Below are positions 58,921-64,000 of a stretch of 64,000 bases of DNA, in pieces (the stretch's first letter is position 1; every line of letters begins with the position of its first letter). A model generated the notes under the pieces. It was not told the origin of the DNA, searched no databases, and was given only the letters and a program-made list of their open reading frames with translations. Made by a program: the position numbers and the translations under genes. Location: NCBI GenBank assembly GCA_916610825.1, contig OU744448.1, forward strand, positions 20,625,032 through 20,689,031, given 5' to 3'. The stretch comes from Haliclystus octoradiatus. Its lineage: Eukaryota; Cnidaria; Staurozoa; Stauromedusae; Haliclystidae.

Positions 58921-60060
58921 CTTCATATTTTAGACTGTCCTGGAATATTGTCATATATGTCATATGCTAAGAAAAGTGGCGATGAACATTAGCTCTATTG
59001 AGTATCATGCCTTTTATAGTTTAAATTTTCCGCTTTATTATTATTTTATGATGAAACTAAATCTAGCTTTCATATATCCTATCTACACTATCAGTTTTAG
59101 TCTTAAAATTACAACAACAACAAAAAAATAATAATAATAACTACAAAAATTCTCCATGTCATAACTTTAGTTTGATTTTAACGAATGTCATTTACCTTAT
59201 CAATTTTAGCCGTTTTAAAGTAAAATTTAAATACTTCTACTAAATTATACTTTATGTCATTAACTTTAGTATGATTCTAACAAAATGTACAATATTTTCA
59301 AATGTAAATACCCCTGACCAAATCAATGTATCATAGCAAATTATCTTTTACCCTGAATTGGGTGCAAATATATGTATGAACTACGGACGTCTGTGTCATT
59401 AGTATAGCTGAATGGGAAAGTTGAAAATGTTCTATTTTTGATTGATTGGATGGTTTGATAATCATTGAGACTTTGTTGATCCAAGCATACTGGAGGAGAT
59501 ATTGCGCAAGAATGCTGTATTTTCAATCACTCTCCTTAATTTTGATAAACTATCCCCTTAGAGCAAAAGTAATGAATGGCAATAGGCAATGGTTGGTAAT
59601 ACGGTCACGGCAGGAAAAAACTGAGTTATTTTTTTTTATGTGCTATTCACAAAGCAATTACATCGACAACATTATATAATTTGAAAGTTTTTGTACTTGA
59701 CTAAACTCCAGGAAAATCCTAACTCTGTGGATACAGTTTTTCAGATATTACAATGTGTATAATTTCCTGGAAAACGAAATGTAAATAGAACAGCAGCCCG
59801 AAAATCATGATTTAATTGTCAGAAAAGTACACAATTATTTCTCAGAGATTTAGCTCAATGAGGTCGTGCAGTTTCCTAAACGTAGCAACCCCCGTCAGGC
59901 ATCAACATATTTAAGAGAGATTCCAATCCAAGGCTTATATAAATCATACGCAAACATGTTTAAACAATATTTTAATAACTTAACGGTTTAATATTGGCGT
60001 ACTTCCACGCATTGACGTGAGCATTTACACGCGAGCATAGTAGTAGTATAGACAGTCACA
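58921..60060. other. No gene seen
   Basis: Non-coding. A segment at about 59,592-59,665 (GGTAATACGGTCACGGCAGG) is repeated in the same orientation near 61,966-62,040. Confidence 0.5.
59592..59665 (+). repeat. Direct repeat shared with 61,966-62,040
   Basis: Both copies contain ACGGTCACGGCAGG-like sequence, then CTGAGTTATT, a T-run and TGCGCTATYCACAAAGC-like sequence. They are about 80% alike by eye and have no coding meaning. Confidence 0.6.
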
Positions 60061-60438
60061 TTATCGGAATGTGCTGTCCCTCTTACGCCTTACATATTTG
60101 CTACACAAAGGACGCCACAAAACACGGTCAGACATAGCTGACAAAGAAACTTTTAAATAACGCAATTCACGATACAAAACATTATGAAAAGATACTACTC
60201 TCCCATAGCCCCGTCGAAGCATCTCCTTCGGTTGCCAATGAAGGATGTCATGCAGCGGTTGAGGGGTATACATCTTTGATCTTTCGATGTGACCTAAATA
60301 AGACATCTGACTTTGGTGAGCAATAGCAGAGGCAGAAGGGGAAAGTTTTCTAAGTTTAGCAGTAGACAGTAAGTTGGGCCAATGTACTCTTAAAGCATGC
60401 CGAAGCATGGCGTCATAAGCTGAGTCAAGTCGCGTCAA
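60061..60438 (-). mobile_element. LINE C-terminal fragment
   Basis: The minus-strand frame reads RLDSAYDAMLRHALRVHW, LLSTAKLRKLSPSASAIAHQ, SQMSYLGHIERS, then RRGYGRVVSFHNVLYREL and SDRVLWRPL. The LD..Y..MLR.AL.V.W and R...YLGHI.R pattern is the post-RT tail of many LINEs that lie outside CR1. It is a separate insertion from the RT at 57.4-58.9 kb. Confidence 0.65.
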
Positions 60439-60868
60439 TAGTGAGGTTGATAGAACCCACGAACATGATTACTATTAAACACAATTATTATTTCATACTT
60501 CAATTTATTTTAATCAAATCTTCACAGCAACATTATAGGCAATTTCCATCATTCTCTTTACAATAACTGTAAGCAATTCACTGTCTCTCTCTCTCATTCG
60601 TCAAATTCCCACCCCTCGTTATTCTTCGCACAACACACCCCCATTCGTATCCATGAGGTCATCTCAGATTCTCAGTTACTGAATTTGTTCTTGTTAACTT
60701 CCTTTCTCATTTTCTTTTCGAGCTCTTTTCTGCCTTCTTTACTTTCTTTTCTCTTTTCTCAATAGTCTTCATTGAATTCTTTGATAAACCAAGAGCATGA
60801 TTTGCTGTCGAGTTTTTATGGCTTGGCACAACGTTAAAAGAAGTAGTAACCCGTTTGGTGACTTCATT

Positions 60869-61393
60869 TCATTTCAATTGTGTACATCTTGAAGCTTCAA
60901 CACTTCCATTGATGACGATTGGTTTGTTAGTCAGCCGTTGTCCTACAACAGATGTAATTTGGGATATTAATATTGTGTTCTTTGAAAGTGAGAGTTGCTA
61001 TCATAATTCTATTAATTTCGGCTGCTTACCTTTCAAATATCGCAAACTGTTGGTATTTCCCAAGTTGATTTTTTTTCTAACGATGGGAGGCTCTTGAATG
61101 GATCTCTCGATACCAAGAAGGCTATCGAATGCTTTCACAGGATCATAATCATTATTACCAATCTTTCCGTTCATTTTACGTAGACGATCTATTGTTGCTG
61201 GTGATAGAAAGGACTCTGATTTTCTCAGACGGGCTTCTCTCTCTTCGATGCATTTCAAACGTTGTTGCTTTTTCTTGTTATTTCTTTCCTCTATATACTT
61301 TCTTCCCTCGATGCTCAATATAGTGACCTCCAAAGGAATTGGATAGCTCAACGGCTTCTTTTGAATTGATTTATCATTCATTTTATTAATCAT
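60869..61393 (-). CDS. Unrecognised charged protein, two exons, with open frame beyond the stop
   Basis: The first ATG is at 61,393 (another at 61,381). Exon 1 ends at 61,030 before GTAAGC. A short 87-base intron ends in CTGTTGTAG; exon 2 starts at 60,942 with matching phase and stops at TGA (60,869-60,871). The protein is rich in Lys, Arg and Glu. It has a helical stretch (RNNKKKQQRLKCIEEREARL), a conserved-looking block SPATIDRLRKMNGKIGNNDY and a segment YDPVKAFDSLLGIERS. Past the TGA the same frame stays open for 53 codons (NEVTKRVTTSFNVVPS to a Lys/Arg-rich end) with a stop at 60,707-60,709. This is either a natural 3'UTR, a premature stop in this allele, or read-through. I do not recognise the family. 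An upstream exon is possible because the frame is open to 61,435. Confidence 0.5.
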
Positions 61394-61439
61394 TAATTTC
61401 AGTAAAGTAATATCGATGACTTTACTCGAAAGCAAAATC

Positions 61440-62400
61440 GATAAAACTAAGAGTGATCGATTGATTGTGACGTCACTAGTAGGATCAAGAAAGTTTGCTT
61501 GATGGAGAATGGGGGCGAGAGATAAATCAAAAGTCTGTCGTTAAGGCGTTGCTATCATTCACTGATGCACGATAACATGTTGACTTCATTTGAAATTGAT
61601 ACAAACTTGTTTTATGCGAGAATTGTTTGCATCGCTGTAATGAACTTCAACAATCCCGTTATACATTTTGTCTAATTTGTCTGAGTCAGAATTCACATCA
61701 AATAAACTGCCATACGAGGAACTACACAGGGACTGCGTTTAACTATTGAAGTTGTAAAGCTGTCCTCTTTGAACGAAATGACATGTAATTCTATTCTCCT
61801 AATTAATCAAAGCTTCATATCAAATTAAATCATGTTGATCATTTATGGATAGGTTTGTCTGGTATAAACGCAGTTTCAGTAGTTGTTAATCCATGGAGTT
61901 ATTACGAAATCATAATGTCAATTCTATGTGTAGCAAAAGGTACCCTTCAGAATACGGTCATAGGCAATGTTTTGTAATGCGGTCACGGCAGGGAAAAAGC
62001 TGAGTTATTATTTTTATTTGCGCTATCCACAAAGCTGCAACGGAATACCTTATTGATGGCCAAACGATCTTGTTCATTTCCTCGACGAAACTCCTCATTT
62101 GGATTCCAATGAAATTTCGTTGCCAATTCTATGCAAGGGTTGTGCGGACTACATTCACTAAATAATGTAACTGACATAAAGGCGCGCCCAAAAGATTGTA
62201 GTGATGTTTGCATTTATACTAATTGCCCATAGATGATCTGGAAGCATGAAACCCTTTTAAAGTTCAAACTATTTACAACAGCTGATATGTCATTACTTAA
62301 TATTCACACAGTCCGCATGTTTATTCAGGGCTCAACCATTTATGTCATTGAGCCTATAATGTCCTCGTCTGTTTACTCAGAACATCGAAGTAGATGAAAT
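61440..62400. other. Intergenic, divergent gene starts on either side
   Basis: Lies between the minus-strand gene and the plus-strand protease gene, so it likely holds both promoters. Repeat copy 2 of the 59,592 type is at 61,966-62,040. The minus-strand open frame at 61,983-62,213 is not supported. Confidence 0.4.
61966..62040 (+). repeat. Direct repeat shared with 59,592-59,665
   Basis: Second copy of the segment described at 59,592. Confidence 0.6.
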
Positions 62401-62414
62401 GAATGTGTAACGCG

Positions 62415-62431
62415 TATAAAAGATATAAAAG
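62415..62431 (+). promoter_or_regulatory. Twin TATA boxes of the astacin-type gene
   Basis: TATAAAAG occurs twice, at 62,415-62,422 and 62,424-62,431, about 80-90 bases before the ATG at 62,505. The spacing allows a start site near 62,445-62,460. Confidence 0.55.
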
Positions 62432-62504
62432 TACTTTACAATATAAAATTGCATTCTATTTACAATCATTAGTTCAAATGAGTTGATGCGGTTCGTTATT
62501 AAAT

Positions 62505-64000
62505 ATGAATTCTGTATTTTGCTATGTTGTTTTCATCATCATCGTAGTAGTATCAAGTAAGAGCTTGAATAAAGGATATGGTTGGTATATATATACATAA
62601 TTGCAAACTTTGTTTACAAACTAAAGAATGCATTCGGACGAATAGGATTATATGGTTTTATTATTAGCATATGTCGGTATTAGTCGTATTAGGTAAAAAC
62701 TAGACTAGAACACGTAATCATATAATGGATCATTCCTTATCCAGAGCGGACGTTTCGTTCAACAGTAAAAGTGCGTTGACGGTGGAGTGTATCTTCCGCT
62801 CCTTCACCATATAACATGTGGTTAAAACTTCGATTTACGTAAAAAGATCTTCCAGTCTATTATAAAAGATGTTGTTGCTACTATCCAACTCTATCATCAT
62901 AACATATTAGTGAATATATGAAATTATTACAAGTCATCAAAAGAAGCATCCTCGTCATTGGTATGATTATTGTTTTCTTTCATCTTTCAGGTAGGAATTT
63001 GGTTTTGTTCGAGGGCGATATGATGATGACTGAGGAAGATGTCAAAACAGCAGAACTAGGTGGTGACGTTGACTCCAATGGAATGTCTGTTGGCTACTCT
63101 GTGAATGCAGATAATAAAAAACGCTGGCCTGGTGGTATAGTTCCATATGATATAACAGGAATAAGTAAGCAATTATCAAAGTGTTCTTTCATTGAAAAAA
63201 CGTATAAATCCAGCTCGATGAGCTGACCCCGCAGGGATGACGTTCCGTGACATTGAGGATGTGAGCGGATTTAAATCTAACTTAGTAAATCAACTCGAGA
63301 GACTGCTTTTGAGCTCAGATCAATTAAATTAAGATGATAATTCACTATGAATGTATGTAGAGCACGTGTTGTATGGCAAGTGTTCTATTGATCTGAAATA
63401 AGTTTAAATGGGATCTGTAGCGTATCCTTGTAATAGCCTCATTCCATAACGGCCCTCAACTCCACGCAGGGGCTCCGGACCTCATCGGAGTGCCTGCGTG
63501 GAGTTGAGGGCGGTTAGGGGATGAGGCTATCCTTGTAAGCTTGCTCCTGTCATAGAGGCTTTGCAACCAAATGTTATTTACATAATAATTATAGTAATCC
63601 TCTCCCTGCCTCTCCCTGACAATGGTCAACCTCAAACGTTATATTTTCAAAATAAAGAATGAAATAAAAGATCAATTAATTAATTATTATCATACGTTAC
63701 AGGTGGAACCTTGAATTGGGTTATTGAAAATCCTTTACATCAAGCAAAGCGCGGCAATTAAATGATATTGTTCGAATTAAAGTGAAACACCAAAAGCATT
63801 CATTATGCAATTGACAAATACTTTCTTCTGAGATACATAAGTACCGGGATCTTCCATATAACTCTCTATTTAACTATCTATAATGAAAGTCAATAGTATC
63901 AGTGATGCATATATGTTTATTTATAGAAAGTGGATTTATGACGATATTTGGAGGTACAGGCATTACAGAAAATGCTGCCTTAAATGCAATGGCTGAGATT
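62505..64000 (+). CDS. Astacin-type zinc metalloprotease, 5' part (runs off the window)
   Basis: Exons 62,505-62,556, 62,991-63,164 and 63,927 to the window end join in phase 1 each time. Exon 1 encodes a signal peptide (MNSVFCYVVFIIIVVVS). Exon 2 gives the prodomain with LFEGD, the FxGD aspartate-switch motif that holds the zinc in astacin zymogens. It then gives the junction KKRWPGGIVPYDI, where the mature chain starts. Exon 3 continues SGFMTIFGGTGITENAALNA, the first helix of the catalytic domain. The zinc motif HExxHxxGxxH lies beyond the window. An alternative ATG at 62,918 would read through the polypyrimidine tract and acceptor; the spliced signal peptide is the better model. The product is a secreted protease; which subfamily (BMP1-like, meprin-like, hatching type) cannot be told. 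Confidence 0.85.
63434..63529. mobile_element. 96-bp TIR element with perfect 9-bp target duplication (mini-element D)
   Basis: The ends are TAGCCTCATTCC and GGGATGAGGCTA; the inverted arms are 37 bp with about four mismatches and share CCCTCAACTCCACGCAGG. TCCTTGTAA flanks both sides (63,425-63,433 and 63,530-63,538). It lies in the second intron of the astacin-type gene. Confidence 0.85.

Noticed and set aside
60869..60871. Selenocysteine codon at the in-frame TGA
   Set aside because: No SECIS-like structure was recognised downstream and the protein has no redox motif; a stop or a mutation is more likely.
62918..63226. Astacin-type gene starting at the ATG at 62,918
   Set aside because: That reading includes the polypyrimidine tract and runs past the donor at 63,165; the spliced model with a signal-peptide exon agrees in phase at both joins.

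Overview
The window looks like nuclear DNA from an AT-rich animal genome with small exons, GT-AG introns and no bacterial features. A TRIM9-type gene, an astacin-type protease and transposon families common in marine invertebrates suggest a non-vertebrate deuterostome such as an echinoderm or hemichordate. That placement is inference; no rRNA or mitochondrial sequence is present to confirm it.

The left half (about 1-35 kb) is a graveyard of mobile elements. In order it holds: a BEL/Pao RNase H remnant; a KDZ (Kyakuja/Dileera/Zisupton) transposase gene with an N-terminal cysteine cluster and mostly clean splice sites; a broken P-element-like transposase; a gag fragment; a MULE transposase 3' part; non-LTR endonuclease/RT pieces; and a decayed LTR retrotransposon. 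The integrase of that LTR element is split by a 2.5 kb TA-flanked foldback element. Then come a tRNA-derived SINE and a three-exon gene of about 600 residues (28.6-32.3 kb) with transposase-like D, D and E positions and an open frame.

The right half (about 36-64 kb) holds the host genes. They are a TRIM9/TRIM67-type ubiquitin ligase on the minus strand (36.7-44.0 kb, seven domains in six exons), an ankyrin plus SEFIR/TIR-like gene on the minus strand (47.2-57.0 kb, at least four exons), a small unrecognised charged protein on the minus strand (60.9-61.4 kb), and the 5' end of a secreted astacin-type metalloprotease on the plus strand (62.5 kb to the window end). Their introns and spacers carry Penelope-like retroelement pieces, CR1/jockey-like LINE fragments and several inverted-repeat elements.

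Three repeat systems stand out. The first is a palindromic GTTCATGAAC family: a roughly 1.7 kb satellite in a TRIM9 intron, scattered clusters elsewhere, and copies in the loop of the foldback element. The second is four tiny elements with TAGCCT...AGGCTA-like ends, three with perfect 8-9 bp target duplications. The third is the short palindrome GTAGGCCTAC, present at seven exact non-coding sites. Most coding calls rest on family resemblance recognised by eye plus agreement of splice phases; no database search was run.
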